Shown here piece by piece: positions 23,169 through 32,622 of a DNA stretch of 64,000 nucleotides. The stretch is taken from contig JBOEHJ010000045.1 of the NCBI GenBank assembly GCA_050633905.1, positions 3,576-67,575 on the forward strand, written 5' to 3'. Both the position numbers and the translations under genes were made by a program. Numbering within the stretch: position 1 is the stretch's first letter; each line of letters starts with the position of its first letter. The notes beneath the pieces are model-generated. The model saw only the letters and a program-made list of their open reading frames with translations. It had not been told where the DNA came from and ran no database searches. The DNA is from JANQPX01 sp050633905. Its GTDB lineage: Bacteria > Pseudomonadota > Alphaproteobacteria > Geminicoccales > Geminicoccaceae.

Positions 23169-24893
23169 TTAGGCAGCTAATGCGTCCCGGTTTGATTGAC
23201 CATTGATTGGGAGCTTTACGGTAAATGTTGATCCTTCGCCTTCTATGCTCTCAGCAGCGATGGTGCCGCCATGCATTTCAACGAGGTGTTTTACAAGATG
23301 CAGGCCGATGCCAGTGCCGGGTATGCCGACGGCCGTGCTTGCCCGAAAAAATTGGCCAAATAGTTTCTTCAAGTCTTCTTCGGGGATGCCCACGCCCTGA
23401 TCGCGTACTGAAATAACAGCCATGTCATCGGATTGGTATCCGTTTACCCAAACCGTCGATGAGTTTGGAGAATATTTCACAGCATTTGAAAGGAGATTGG
23501 AGAAGATTTGACTGACAAGCTTCACATCGGCAACGACCTCTTTGGGGAGTTGATCGACGTCGACAATGATCTGGTGATCAGAGCTTATTTCCTGCTGATT
23601 TTCCGTAGCCTCACTTACAGCCTTGAATAAGTCGCAGGGGGTTGGGGCGAATTCAATTGTTCCAGCCTCAAGTCGTGACGAGCTCAACACACTTTCCATA
23701 AGACCGACAAGCCGGTTGACAGACCCTCGACATTTTTCCAGCCCCGAAGCAATGCGTTCACGCGGTATCGTTTCGATCCTGCGCAGGACACGTTGTGCAT
23801 TGCCATCAATGACTGAGAGGGGGGTGCGAAACTCATGGGAGACAAGAGAGACGAACTGCCGTTGCAGACCGTTGATCTTCTGTTCATTCGCCAGGGCTTC
23901 TTCGATACGCTTGGTCAATATCGCCTGACGTTCTGCGGCATCATTAAAGGCATGGGCAAGATTTTGAAGTTCAGAGGGACCACTCGGCATCAGTCGAGCA
24001 TCGGGATCGGTCAGTTGCTGAAGGGATTTAATTTTCGTTATGAGCTTGTTGAGTGGTGAGGCGACGAGGTTGGCTGCCATATAAATGCCGGCAATGAGCG
24101 CAGCAAGGTCGACGAAGAAAGCGACGAGCAGAAAACTATGAAGAACGCTGACAAGATGATCTTGCTCCGTCGATGCGACGGCAGAGCTTAGTTGCAATGT
24201 TGGAAAATGCGGCAAGGCAACGACTTCAGATTCGCCAATATTCTCTGATTGAGCGCTGACCCCATCAAATATGGAAGAAAAGAGTAATCGGCCATCTTGG
24301 TCACTAAGCCGAACGCTTCCTGCATGTTTTTCCGACGACAAGAGCTTGGCAGTGTCATCAGAAGACATCGTAATCACGAGGCCGCCTTCGGGCAGGGCGC
24401 CCACGGAAATTGGCACGGCAGCGATAAGAGATCCATCGACAATCGTGAGCACGTCTTTCCCCTCCATCACAGCCTCATGCCAAAGGCTGTTTGGGGGCAT
24501 CATATTGACAGCGTCACCCGTTTGATTTGACGCAACGACCTGCCCGCTAAAGTCGGTCATGGCAATCATCAGAGAGTTGTAATCACCGAACCGCAGCGAT
24601 CGGAAGAACGGTTTGATGAAATGCTCAACCGACATCGGGTCAAGAAAGGCGTTAATTGTCAGAGCATTACTGGCAATGCCGTGGAGCCTGTCCACCAGGT
24701 TGTCGACTTTGTCGGCAATAACCCATGTCTGCTGATCGGCAGCGAACTTGAGGTTCTCGATTGCTCTTTCATTGAGCAGCCGCCCGCCGGCAATTCCCAC
24801 GAACAGCCAGAGAACAAGAAGCGCCAAACAGGACGGCGGAATAACCTTCCATAAAACTGAGGCGAGCACGCCATTATTGGCAGATCTTGTCAT
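23169..24893 (-). CDS. Membrane sensor histidine kinase with a large periplasmic domain
   Basis: The product is a two-component sensor of about 574 residues. TM1 is at about residues 15-37 and TM2 at about 255-278, with some 215 periplasmic residues between them that look like a PAS/Cache-type sensor (DFSGQVVASNQTGD, SDQDGRLLFSS). A HAMP-like linker follows. The phosphoacceptor is in SLVSHEFRTPLSVIDGN near residue 353. The ATPase lobe has SNLLSNAVKYSPNS, SVRDQGVGIPEEDL and GTGIGLHLVKHLVEMHGG. No response regulator is adjacent. A Bug-type binding protein gene is divergent, 168 bp away. Confidence 0.92.
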   Translation of the reverse strand: MTRSANNGVLASVLWKVIPPSCLALLVLWLFVGIAGGRLLNERAIENLKFAADQQTWVIADKVDNLVDRLHGIASNALTINAFLDPMSVEHFIKPFFRSLRFGDYNSLMIAMTDFSGQVVASNQTGDAVNMMPPNSLWHEAVMEGKDVLTIVDGSLIAAVPISVGALPEGGLVITMSSDDTAKLLSSEKHAGSVRLSDQDGRLLFSSIFDGVSAQSENIGESEVVALPHFPTLQLSSAVASTEQDHLVSVLHSFLLVAFFVDLAALIAGIYMAANLVASPLNKLITKIKSLQQLTDPDARLMPSGPSELQNLAHAFNDAAERQAILTKRIEEALANEQKINGLQRQFVSLVSHEFRTPLSVIDGNAQRVLRRIETIPRERIASGLEKCRGSVNRLVGLMESVLSSSRLEAGTIEFAPTPCDLFKAVSEATENQQEISSDHQIIVDVDQLPKEVVADVKLVSQIFSNLLSNAVKYSPNSSTVWVNGYQSDDMAVISVRDQGVGIPEEDLKKLFGQFFRASTAVGIPGTGIGLHLVKHLVEMHGGTIAAESIEGEGSTFTVKLPINGQSNRDALAA

Positions 24894-25061
24894 CAATTTG
24901 ATCCAAATACAGGCAGCATATCAGCAGTTTGACTTGAGATTATTTATAACAGGAAAGTTGGACCAAAAGATTAACGATGATAAAAGCTGTGTTTTTTTAA
25001 GACTATGTTATTGGCTTACTATCTATAAAAGATTCGACAATGGAATATTGCGGGAATTCTC

Positions 25062-26036
25062 ATGGCGTTCAAAGGCAGCGGAAAGCAATCTTCGGGCAAG
25101 ATTGCTTTAGCTCTAATGACCATTCTCCTTCTGGGAGCACAGGCTGAAGCAAGCGATCGGCTGGATGTGATCGTACCATTTGGCAAAGGAGGAGCGCTGG
25201 ATCGCTTTGCGCGTACGGCAGAACAATTCCTGCCTAATGTCATGGACGTTGAGGTTACAGTAGAGAACTTTTCGGAAAAAAACGGTCAAGATGGCTATCG
25301 TGAATTTCTCGATCGGCCTAACGATGGGGCCACTCTGCTCGCCTGGTTTGAGCCTGCGGCAGCGGCCTACGCGCCTGGTGTCTCGTTGGAGGATCTGGCG
25401 ATCATCAATATTCAAGAAATTGAGCCGCCAATCCTTGCATCACGTCGTGCTGTTGGTTGGAACAGTCTTCAAGACATGGTGTCATCGATTCGCAAGTCCC
25501 CCAATAAATACCGATTTGGTTTCGGTGGTACCACTGGTGGTGGGCCCCTTCTGACCACGGCACTTTTGAACAATCTCGACCTCAAGATCGTCAAGGCGAG
25601 CTATGCAAGTGGTGGAAGCGCTCGAAAGGCAGTCACGAGGGGGGAGGTTGATATTACAGCTGGCAGTCTGAATGCACTGCGAAAGCTGGGTGATAAGATC
25701 ACTCCGCTCGCCGTTTTTTCGCCACGGCGTCTGCGCGCTTGGCCCGAAGTGCCAACGATTCGAGAGGCTTTGGGGCCTGAGGCCGATCAGGCTGTCAATG
25801 GTGCCGTCTACCGTTTTTTCGCTGTTCGACGCAGCTTCGCTGAAGCAGAGCCTGAAGCCTTCGCAAGGTTGGTTGAGGGATTTCGCCAAATGACGGAAGA
25901 AGATCCATCATTCCAAAAAAACGCCGAGGAAAGAGGCGTCGGCGCTCTGTGGCTGGGGCCAATGGAAAGCACCTCGCTTATACAACGTTCACATCAGCAC
26001 TTTGGTCAATTGATTGCCAGGCAGCAGCAGCCCTAA
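25062..26036 (+). CDS. Bug/TctC-type periplasmic binding protein
   Basis: This is a periplasmic solute-binding protein of the tripartite tricarboxylate transporter type. It has a signal peptide (IALALMTILLLGAQAEA) followed by LDVIVPFGKGGALDRFARTA, which matches the VPFxxGGxxD ligand loop of the family. GFGGTTGGGPLLTTALLNN and SYASGGSARKAVTRGEVDIT match the later binding loops, and the end is complete. No TctA/TctB membrane genes are adjacent. Because a sensor kinase gene is divergent, the protein may present its ligand to that kinase (inference). Length is 324 residues, as usual. Confidence 0.87.
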   Translation: MAFKGSGKQSSGKIALALMTILLLGAQAEASDRLDVIVPFGKGGALDRFARTAEQFLPNVMDVEVTVENFSEKNGQDGYREFLDRPNDGATLLAWFEPAAAAYAPGVSLEDLAIINIQEIEPPILASRRAVGWNSLQDMVSSIRKSPNKYRFGFGGTTGGGPLLTTALLNNLDLKIVKASYASGGSARKAVTRGEVDITAGSLNALRKLGDKITPLAVFSPRRLRAWPEVPTIREALGPEADQAVNGAVYRFFAVRRSFAEAEPEAFARLVEGFRQMTEEDPSFQKNAEERGVGALWLGPMESTSLIQRSHQHFGQLIARQQQP

Positions 26037-26172
26037 CGCCCTTTCTGAGCCCATCGAACCAGCCCTCTCCACGCATCGTCGCGTTGCCACCGATCGTGCC
26101 GGCTCTTGGGGAAGAGGGTAAGCGAGTTCCCATCCGCTGCCCCAAGTCAACGCCCGCCGGCGTTCCGGTGGG

Positions 26173-29076
26173 TTAGGCGGCGTCCTGGTAGGCTTCGATC
26201 GGTGGGCAGGAGCAGATGAGGTGGCGGTCGCCATGGACATTGTCGACGCGGCGGACCGGCGGCCAGAACTTGTCGTCCCAGCTGCGTTTCAGCGGGAAGA
26301 AGGCCTGGTCCTTAGAGTAGGGGTGAGGCCACTCATCGGTGAGTTGGTCCGCGGTATGAGGAGCGTTGCGAAGCGGGCTCGTTTCCGCTTGCATCTCGCC
26401 ACGCTCGACCGCGCGGATCTCGTCACGAATACCGATCATCGCATCGCAGAACCGGTCTATCTCCTCCAGGCTCTCGCTCTCCGTGGGCTCGATCATCATG
26501 GTTTCCGGCACCGGCCAGGACATGGTGGGGGCGTGGATGCCGTAGTCGATCAGGCGTTTGGCGACATCCTCGACGCCAATGCTGGTCTCCTGCTTGATAT
26601 CGCGAAGATCGATGATGCATTCATGGGCGACCAGGCCGCTTCGGCCGGTATAGAGGATGGGATAGTGGTTGCTTAGTTTTTTGGCGATGTAGTTGGCATT
26701 CAGGATGGCGACTTCGCTTGCCCGCCGAAGACCGTCCGGGCCCATCATCGCGATATAAGCATGGCTGATCGGCAGGATCGAAGGCGAGCCCCAGGGCGCT
26801 GCGGAAACCTGACCTATGGCATCGCCTCCTGCGGCAAGCGGGTTGACATCAGAAACCACGGCATGGCCGGGTAAATACGGTGCCAGATGCGCTTTCACAC
26901 CGATCGGGCCCATGCCAGGACCGCCGCCGCCATGGGGGATACAAAAGGTTTTGTGCAAATTGAGGTGGCAGACATCGGCGCCGATTTCGCCTGGCTTGGC
27001 GATACCTACCATGGCATTCATGTTGGCGCCGTCCAGATAGACTTGGCCGCCATGGTCGTGGATGATCTCGCAGACATCGGTGATCGTGCTTTCGAACACG
27101 CCATGGGTCGAAGGATAGGTAATCATCAGAGCGGCGAGATTGTCTTGGTGTTCACCCGCCTTCGCTCTGAGATCATCTAGATCGATGTCGCCACTGTCGT
27201 CGGAGCCGACCACAACCACCTTCATGCCAGCCATCATCGCGCTTGCAGGGTTGGTGCCATGGGCCGAGGACGGGATGATGCAGATATTTCTGTGGCTGTC
27301 GCCTCGCGCTTCATGCCAGGCACGGATAGTCAGAAGCCCGGCATATTCACCCTGGCTGCCGGCGTTCGGCTGCAGCGAGATGGCATCGAAGCCGGTGATC
27401 TCTGCGAGCCAAGCTTCCAACTCGGCAAACAGTGTTTTGTAACCCAGTGCTTGGTCGGTTGGGCAGAAGGGGTGGATGTCGGAAAAGCCGGGCCAGGTGA
27501 TTGGGATCATCTCGCTGCTGGCATTCAGCTTCATGGTGCAGGAGCCGAGTGGGATCATGCTGCGATCGAGCGCCAGATCCTTCAGCTGCAGCCGCCGAAA
27601 ATAGCGCAGCATCTCGGTTTCGCTGCGATAGCGGGTGAAGATGGGGTGGTTCAAAAAACGATCCCGCCGACATTGGTCGACCACCAGAACCGCTGGTGTT
27701 TCCTTGTCCAGTTTGTCAACGATGACTGGATCGGCTGTTCCTTGTTCGAATACGGCGAGCAACGTCGAGACGGCCTGGTGATCGGTCATTTCGTCACATG
27801 AGATACCGAGCCTTTCCCCATCCATAAGGCGAAGATTGATGCCGGCCTTTGCCGCGCGCGAAAACACCGCTTTGGCCTTACCCGGCAGGCTGACGGTGAA
27901 GGTGTCGAAAAAATGTTTGGTATCGACATCGACTCCGATCTTGGCGAGACCATGGGCGAGGATCTCTGCGTAGCGATGGGTGCGTCTTGCGATCCGGCGA
28001 AGGCCGCCCCTGCCGTGATAGGTGATGTAAAACGACGCAATTATCGCCAACAGCACTTGGGCGGTGCAGATATTGCTAGTCGCCTTTTCCCGGCGGATAT
28101 GTTGCTCACGGGTTTGCAGCGCCATGCGCAGCGCCATCTTGCCGGCAGCATCAATGGAGACACCGATCAAGCGGCCTGGCATGGCGCGTTGATAAGCTTC
28201 CCTTGTGGCAAAGAACGCGGCGTGAGGCCCTCCATAACCCATGGGCACGCCAAAGCGCTGGGCGCTGCCGATGGCGACATCCGCACCCATCTCGCCTGGC
28301 GTGGTGAGCATCACGAGGGCCAGCAAATCGGTCGCCATGATCGAAAGAGCTTTTGATTCTTTCAAGGCGGTGATTACGGCAGTGAAATCGCGCACCTCGC
28401 CGCTGGAACCCGGATAATGCAAGAGGGCGCCGAACACGTCAGCCGCATCGAGATCGGTGAACGGATCACCGGTGACGAGGTCATAGCCGAAAGCTTCGGC
28501 GCGCGTTTCGAGCACGGCGAGCGTCTGCGGGTGACAATCTGCATCGACGAAGAAGCGATTGGATTTGGCCTTGGCCACACGTTTGGCCATAGCCATGGCT
28601 TCAGCCGCCGCAGTTGCCTCGTCGAGCAGTGAGGCATTGGCGATCTCAAGCCCGGTAAGGTCGATCACCGCCTGCTGAAAGTTGAGCAGAACCTCGAGCC
28701 GCCCCTGACTGATCTCCGCCTGATAGGGTGTGTAGGCGGTGTACCAGCCGGGATTTTCAAGGACATTGCGCAAGATGACCGTGGGCGTGATCGTACCGTA
28801 GTAGCCCATGCCGATCATCGAGGTTTTTATCTGGTTGGCATCTGCCATCGCCTTCAGATGATCCAGGACCTGGCGTTCAGTCCTGGCCTGCGGCAGATCG
28901 AGCGCGTTTTGGCTGCGGATCGCAGGCGGCGTGACTTTTTCGATAAGGTCGTTGAGTGATGAAGCGCCGATAGCCTTCAACATGGCATCGATCTGCTTCT
29001 CGTCAGGGCCGATATGGCGTCTGGCGAAAGCATCGTCGAGCCTCTGATCATCGAGGGTGAATGCGGTCTCGGCCAT
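26173..29076 (-). CDS. gcvP: Glycine dehydrogenase (decarboxylating), P protein
   Basis: GcvP is the PLP-dependent P protein of the glycine cleavage system. It decarboxylates glycine and passes the aminomethyl group to lipoyl-GcvH. It is a full-length, single-chain enzyme of 967 residues from the ATG at 29076 (GGAG 7 bp before); a TTG at 29139 is less likely. Visible marks are FARRHIGPDEKQIDAMLKAI at the start, the Gly-rich loop GYGGPHAAFFATRE, and the PLP lysine in VCHLNLHKTFCIPHGGGGPG. It is last in gcvT-gcvH-gcvP, which a tandem glycine riboswitch precedes. Confidence 0.97.
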   Translation of the reverse strand: MAETAFTLDDQRLDDAFARRHIGPDEKQIDAMLKAIGASSLNDLIEKVTPPAIRSQNALDLPQARTERQVLDHLKAMADANQIKTSMIGMGYYGTITPTVILRNVLENPGWYTAYTPYQAEISQGRLEVLLNFQQAVIDLTGLEIANASLLDEATAAAEAMAMAKRVAKAKSNRFFVDADCHPQTLAVLETRAEAFGYDLVTGDPFTDLDAADVFGALLHYPGSSGEVRDFTAVITALKESKALSIMATDLLALVMLTTPGEMGADVAIGSAQRFGVPMGYGGPHAAFFATREAYQRAMPGRLIGVSIDAAGKMALRMALQTREQHIRREKATSNICTAQVLLAIIASFYITYHGRGGLRRIARRTHRYAEILAHGLAKIGVDVDTKHFFDTFTVSLPGKAKAVFSRAAKAGINLRLMDGERLGISCDEMTDHQAVSTLLAVFEQGTADPVIVDKLDKETPAVLVVDQCRRDRFLNHPIFTRYRSETEMLRYFRRLQLKDLALDRSMIPLGSCTMKLNASSEMIPITWPGFSDIHPFCPTDQALGYKTLFAELEAWLAEITGFDAISLQPNAGSQGEYAGLLTIRAWHEARGDSHRNICIIPSSAHGTNPASAMMAGMKVVVVGSDDSGDIDLDDLRAKAGEHQDNLAALMITYPSTHGVFESTITDVCEIIHDHGGQVYLDGANMNAMVGIAKPGEIGADVCHLNLHKTFCIPHGGGGPGMGPIGVKAHLAPYLPGHAVVSDVNPLAAGGDAIGQVSAAPWGSPSILPISHAYIAMMGPDGLRRASEVAILNANYIAKKLSNHYPILYTGRSGLVAHECIIDLRDIKQETSIGVEDVAKRLIDYGIHAPTMSWPVPETMMIEPTESESLEEIDRFCDAMIGIRDEIRAVERGEMQAETSPLRNAPHTADQLTDEWPHPYSKDQAFFPLKRSWDDKFWPPVRRVDNVHGDRHLICSCPPIEAYQDAA

Positions 29077-29156
29077 GGGGCGCTCCAGATCTTCAGTCGT
29101 TTGGTTAGTAAACGGTCCAGCAGGTTCTTGGCGGATCAATGTGTTGCTGGCGTCGT

Positions 29157-29534
29157 TTAACTCACGGTTTCGAGAAAGCTCTTATAGGAGTCGCTGTCCA
29201 TAAGATCATCGAGTTGGCTGGTATCGGCAATTTTCAGTTTGCAGAACCAGCCCTTCTCCTCAGGGCTGTCATTCACCTGACCCGGTTGATCGGCAAGAGT
29301 ATCATTGACCTCGACCACATCGCCACTGATCGGTGCATAGACATCGCTTGCTGCCTTGACACTTTCGACAACCGCCATGTCTTCATTCTGACCGACTTGT
29401 TTGCCGACCTCCGGGAGGTCGACAAAGACGATTTCGCCGAGTTGTTCCTGAGCATGATCGCTGATCCCGATCGTGGCGACGTCGTCGTCGATCCTCAGCC
29501 ATTCATGCTCTTTAGTGTACAACATTTTGGACAT
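29157..29534 (-). CDS. gcvH: Glycine cleavage system H protein
   Basis: This is the lipoyl carrier of the glycine cleavage system, 125 residues. The lipoylated lysine lies in MAVVESVKAASDVYAPISG (ESVKA motif). EHEWLRIDDDVATIGISDHA is the usual N-terminus. AGGAGA precedes the ATG. It lies 19 bp after gcvT and about 80 bp before gcvP. Confidence 0.97.
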   Translation of the reverse strand: MSKMLYTKEHEWLRIDDDVATIGISDHAQEQLGEIVFVDLPEVGKQVGQNEDMAVVESVKAASDVYAPISGDVVEVNDTLADQPGQVNDSPEEKGWFCKLKIADTSQLDDLMDSDSYKSFLETVS

Positions 29535-29553
29535 GAAAAGGTCTCCTAATGAC

Positions 29554-30675
29554 TTAGCGGTGATAACGATGGGGGACGAAGGGCAGTGCCGTCACTTCGG
29601 CATCATGGGGCTTGCTGCGGATCATGAGCTTGACCAGCGTGCCAGGCGCGGCGTATTCGGCGTTGACATAGCCCATGGAAATGGGCGCGTTCACCGTCGG
29701 ACCGAAGCCACCGCTGGTGACCTTCCCGATCGGCGTTCCGGACAAATCCTGAATTTCCGTTTCTTCACGAGCTGGCGCCCGACCGGCTGGGCGAAGACCA
29801 ACCAGCGCGCGCGCTGAACCGTTGGCAAGCTGCGCCTGAACGATGTTTGCACCGGGGAAACCACCGGTTTCGCGCCGGCGTTTGCCGATAGCGAAACCAA
29901 GGCCCGCCTCGATGGGGGTGATCTCAGGGGTAAGCTCGTGCCCGTAAAGGCAAAGCCCGGCTTCGAGACGGAGGGAATCGCGAGCACCCAAGCCGATGGG
30001 CCGCACGTCCGGGTAATCGAGCAGGCGTCTGGCCAATGTCTCGGCATCGTCGGCGGCAACAGAAATCTCGAAACCGTCCTCGCCGGTATAGCCGAGGCGG
30101 GAGAGCCTGCAGGGCAGGCCGCCGATGTCAGCTTCCATGCTCTGCATGAAGCTCATGCTGGCGCAATCCGGGGCAAGGGTTTCGACAACGCTGGCGGCCA
30201 TGGGGCCTTGGAGGGCCAGAAGCGCTCGGCCCGTCAACTCATCCACCTCGCATACTGGCTCCAGCTCGGCGCGCATGTGCGCGATATCGGCATCGCGGCA
30301 ACCGGCATTGACCACAACGAACAGGCCGTCATCGATCCGGCTGACGATCAGATCGTCAAGGACGCCGCCCTTATCATTGGTGAACACGGTATAGCGTGCA
30401 TGGCCTGGTTTCAGGCCCTCTATATTGCCCGGGACAAGACGCTCAAACGCACTGGCGGCGTCCGCCCCACGCACGATGACCTGCCCCATATGAGACACAT
30501 CGAACAGCCCCGCCTTGTCGCGGCAATGACGGTGTTCGGCCATAATTCCTTCATATTGGACAGGCAGCATCCAGCCTGCGAAATCGACCATTCTACCGGC
30601 GAGTTCGACATGCAGATCATAGAGCGGTGTCTGTTTCGGGAAGGCTTTTTCAGCCGGGTCGCTCTGGTCAGTCAA
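29554..30675 (-). CDS. gcvT: Glycine cleavage system T protein (aminomethyltransferase)
   Basis: GcvT transfers the methylene group from aminomethyl-lipoyl-GcvH to tetrahydrofolate and releases ammonia. The 373-residue chain has TPLYDLHVELAGRMVDFAGW, FDVSHMGQVIVRG, and RLGYTGEDGFEISV, the folate-binding family signature. The C-terminal barrel GKVTSGGFGPTVNAPISMGYV is complete. The TTG start at 30675 has GGAGAA three bases upstream and the frame fits the family start. It is the first gene after the glycine riboswitch. Confidence 0.96.
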   Translation of the reverse strand: MTDQSDPAEKAFPKQTPLYDLHVELAGRMVDFAGWMLPVQYEGIMAEHRHCRDKAGLFDVSHMGQVIVRGADAASAFERLVPGNIEGLKPGHARYTVFTNDKGGVLDDLIVSRIDDGLFVVVNAGCRDADIAHMRAELEPVCEVDELTGRALLALQGPMAASVVETLAPDCASMSFMQSMEADIGGLPCRLSRLGYTGEDGFEISVAADDAETLARRLLDYPDVRPIGLGARDSLRLEAGLCLYGHELTPEITPIEAGLGFAIGKRRRETGGFPGANIVQAQLANGSARALVGLRPAGRAPAREETEIQDLSGTPIGKVTSGGFGPTVNAPISMGYVNAEYAAPGTLVKLMIRSKPHDAEVTALPFVPHRYHR

Positions 30676-30730
30676 GGGTTCGGTTCTCCACCAAGAGGCT
30701 CCGGACGTCTCGATGTCCGCTAAAGAGCCC

Positions 30731-30954
30731 CCTCTGTCCCGAACCTGAGAGATTACCCGGCAAGGCAGATCCTACCGACCCGACCGGATGTCACCTTCGG
30801 TGGAGAAATTCCACCGACAATGCCGGGGCGTTTCTCGCTCTCCAGAGTGCCATCTTCTCACGGTCCCGCTGCCTGAGAGTTTCCGGGGCGGTTGCTCCTT
30901 CGGCGTCACATCCGACAAGTCTGATCCTCAAAATCGGCTGTGAACTCTCCCGTG
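30731..30954 (-). promoter_or_regulatory. Tandem glycine riboswitch upstream of gcvT
   Basis: On the minus strand two aptamers lie in series. The first runs from CGGGAGAG through GCCGAAGGAGCAA to AACTCTCAGGCA; the second from CTCTGGAGAGCG through CACCGAAGGTGAC to AATCTCTCAGGTT and GGACAGAGGGG. These are the conserved cores of the glycine riboswitch, whose tandem form turns on gcv operons when glycine is high. Its end is about 55 bp before the gcvT start. Confidence 0.93.
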
Positions 30955-31198
30955 AGCCTCATTTGGCTTTGCAGCCAAACATTACTCCAGCGGTCGGTAC
31001 GGTCAAGCATCTTTCGGTATGTCGGCCAAGGCTCTCACCGTTTCGTGACGCGCAGTTCAAGATTCGAAGCCGACCTTGGCCGCGATGCCTTCGGCGATCG
31101 CTTGAATATCATCCATAAGTTGAATATCTTTGTGGGATCTGTGCATATAGGGAAATTAGGTAACGCGCTGGCTGGGTTGCAAAAGACTAGGAGCTTCC

Positions 31199-31801
31199 AT
31201 GTATAAAGGTGTTTCGGCAATCGCCGTCTTTGTCATGATTGTTGGTGGGTCGTCCCTGGCCGACGAAGTGATCGAGCAGATCGAGGTCGGCAAGAAGAAC
31301 TATGTCAAAGGTGACTACGCCGCTGCAGTCACCGAGCTTGAATTTGCGCTCAGCGCCCTTCGCAACAAACTTTCCTCCCTTTTCATGGCGACGATGCCAG
31401 AACCCCCTGCCTTTTGGGCCGCGGAAAGTCCCACATTGGAAGGCGGTACGGCCTTGTTTGGTGGCGGCATGATGATCACCCGCCAATACCGAGAGCAGAA
31501 AGGCGACGGCAAAGTCAAAGCGGAGCTGGTCATCGATAGTCCGATGGTGCAAGCCTTTTCGGCTGTGCTGAGCAACCCGATCATGATTGCCAACGAGCCG
31601 CAGACGGAACGGATCCGCATGGGCGAGGTCAGTGCGCTTCTCAACTGGGATCCCGATGAACATGCCGGCGAGATTTCACTCTCGATCGGCGGTCGCGTCC
31701 TGGCCAAGGTCGAAGGCGACGATCTCAGCGACAAGGACGTGCTGATCGACTTGATGAAAACCTGGGATCTTGAAGCCGTGAAGGACGTCGCCGGGCTCTA
31801 G
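31199..31801 (+). CDS. Secreted hypothetical protein, 200 aa
   Basis: I do not recognise a named family. A Sec signal peptide is clear (AIAVFVMIVGGSSLADE). Residues 22-55 (VIEQIEVGKKNYVKGDYAAA then VTELEFALSAL) look like one TPR-type helical hairpin. The rest is a beta-rich domain with GGGMMITRQYREQKGDGKVK and VDSPMVQAF-like strands. AGGAG lies 6 bp before the ATG. Proteins with this layout occur in many proteobacteria, but I know of no function. It is divergent from the glycine riboswitch and alone. Confidence 0.72.
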   Translation: MYKGVSAIAVFVMIVGGSSLADEVIEQIEVGKKNYVKGDYAAAVTELEFALSALRNKLSSLFMATMPEPPAFWAAESPTLEGGTALFGGGMMITRQYREQKGDGKVKAELVIDSPMVQAFSAVLSNPIMIANEPQTERIRMGEVSALLNWDPDEHAGEISLSIGGRVLAKVEGDDLSDKDVLIDLMKTWDLEAVKDVAGL

Positions 31802-31820
31802 GCATTTTTCGACCCTACGG

Positions 31821-31862
31821 AACCAGCCCTCTTTTCCTCCTAATCAACCGATATGGTTCGAC
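31821..31862 (-). repeat. Repeat B, copy 2
   Basis: Read on the minus strand it gives CGAACCATATCGGTTGATTA then GGAGGAAAAGAGGGCTGG, matching 60740-60776 on the plus strand (CCACCATATCGGGTGGTTAG then GCGGGGGAGAGGGCTGG). Repeat A starts 60 bp further on. Confidence 0.65.
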
Positions 31863-31921
31863 CCTCGATCCATGCTGGTTATGGTCATGTTAACGTTGGT
31901 TTGACAGGTTTCATCCTTTTT

Positions 31922-32060
31922 CATGCGACCGTAGGAATCCGCCCTCCCACCGAAAAAGCTAGGCTGGGTTCGGATTCCCACGCTCGCATGAATGAGATCA
32001 GTATGATGAAGATCACGAACTAAGGAAAGATTGACGCGAGCATTGCGATCGAACGTTGAC
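31922..32060. repeat. Repeat A, copy 3, with conserved tail
   Basis: Arms CATGCGACCGTAGGAATCC (31922-31940) and GGATTCCCACGCTCGCATG (31972-31990) pair with 17 of 19 matches. The tail GAGATCAGTATGATGAAGAT then AACTAAGGAAAGATTGACGC matches copy 1 closely (GTCAGCATGATGAAGATTCT then AACTAAGAAAACGT). Confidence 0.75.
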
Positions 32061-32136
32061 CCAGGGCGATCGGATGAACGTCGACATCAGGAAATCTAGA
32101 TAGATCCAATCTCCAACCATATCGGCTCCATGAGCC

Positions 32137-32622
32137 TTAGTCAGGTTGGAAGCCGAGATATAGATTGTAATTAGCACCGGTCGCATCGGTGGAAATGGGA
32201 AGATGGAGTGTCAATTCCTCACGCAGGACGCTTTGCACTTCTGCCGGTTTTAGCTCCAGTTCGACGCGAAGTAGTTTCTTGTCGATAATTTCGCGATTGG
32301 GATCGACGGTGGCAATATAATAGGTCAGGCTCACCGGGCGATCTTCGAATGCCGGACCGCGTTCGGCTTTGACGTCGAAGGTCAGATCAACCGCGACATG
32401 GTTCTCGTCGATACGACAGCTGCTCACCAACTGCTCGATCGTCGCGACGTAACGGATCGTACCATTGCCATCGCTATGGCCGATACTGTCTGACGGCGCG
32501 GCAATCTGGGTTAAAGGGCAAGCTTGCTCGACCACGTTTCTTCCAGTTGTCGAACAGGCAGCAAGCATCGCGATCGAGATGACGGCCATGCCGGCACGTC
32601 CGAAGACAAGAGGGCTGCTCAT
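32137..32622 (-). CDS. Predicted lipoprotein, 161 aa
   Basis: The N-terminus has a signal with a lipobox MLAAC, so the mature protein starts at Cys 23 and is lipid-anchored. The next residue is Ser, which fits outer-membrane sorting. The mature part is beta-rich (VAVDLTFDVKAERGP, PVSLTYYIATVDPNREIIDK, ELTLHLPISTDATGANYNLY). I do not recognise a function. Its ATG overlaps the stop of the CDGSH gene (ATGA), so the two are translationally coupled. That pairing of an outer-membrane-type lipoprotein with a cytosolic iron-sulfur protein has no obvious reason. Confidence 0.78.
   Translation of the reverse strand: MSSPLVFGRAGMAVISIAMLAACSTTGRNVVEQACPLTQIAAPSDSIGHSDGNGTIRYVATIEQLVSSCRIDENHVAVDLTFDVKAERGPAFEDRPVSLTYYIATVDPNREIIDKKLLRVELELKPAEVQSVLREELTLHLPISTDATGANYNLYLGFQPD

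Noticed and set aside
26051..26120. AACCAGCCCTCTCC near 26.05 kb as a further repeat B
   Set aside because: Only about 14 bases agree with the other copies and no repeat A lies beside it. It is too short to call.
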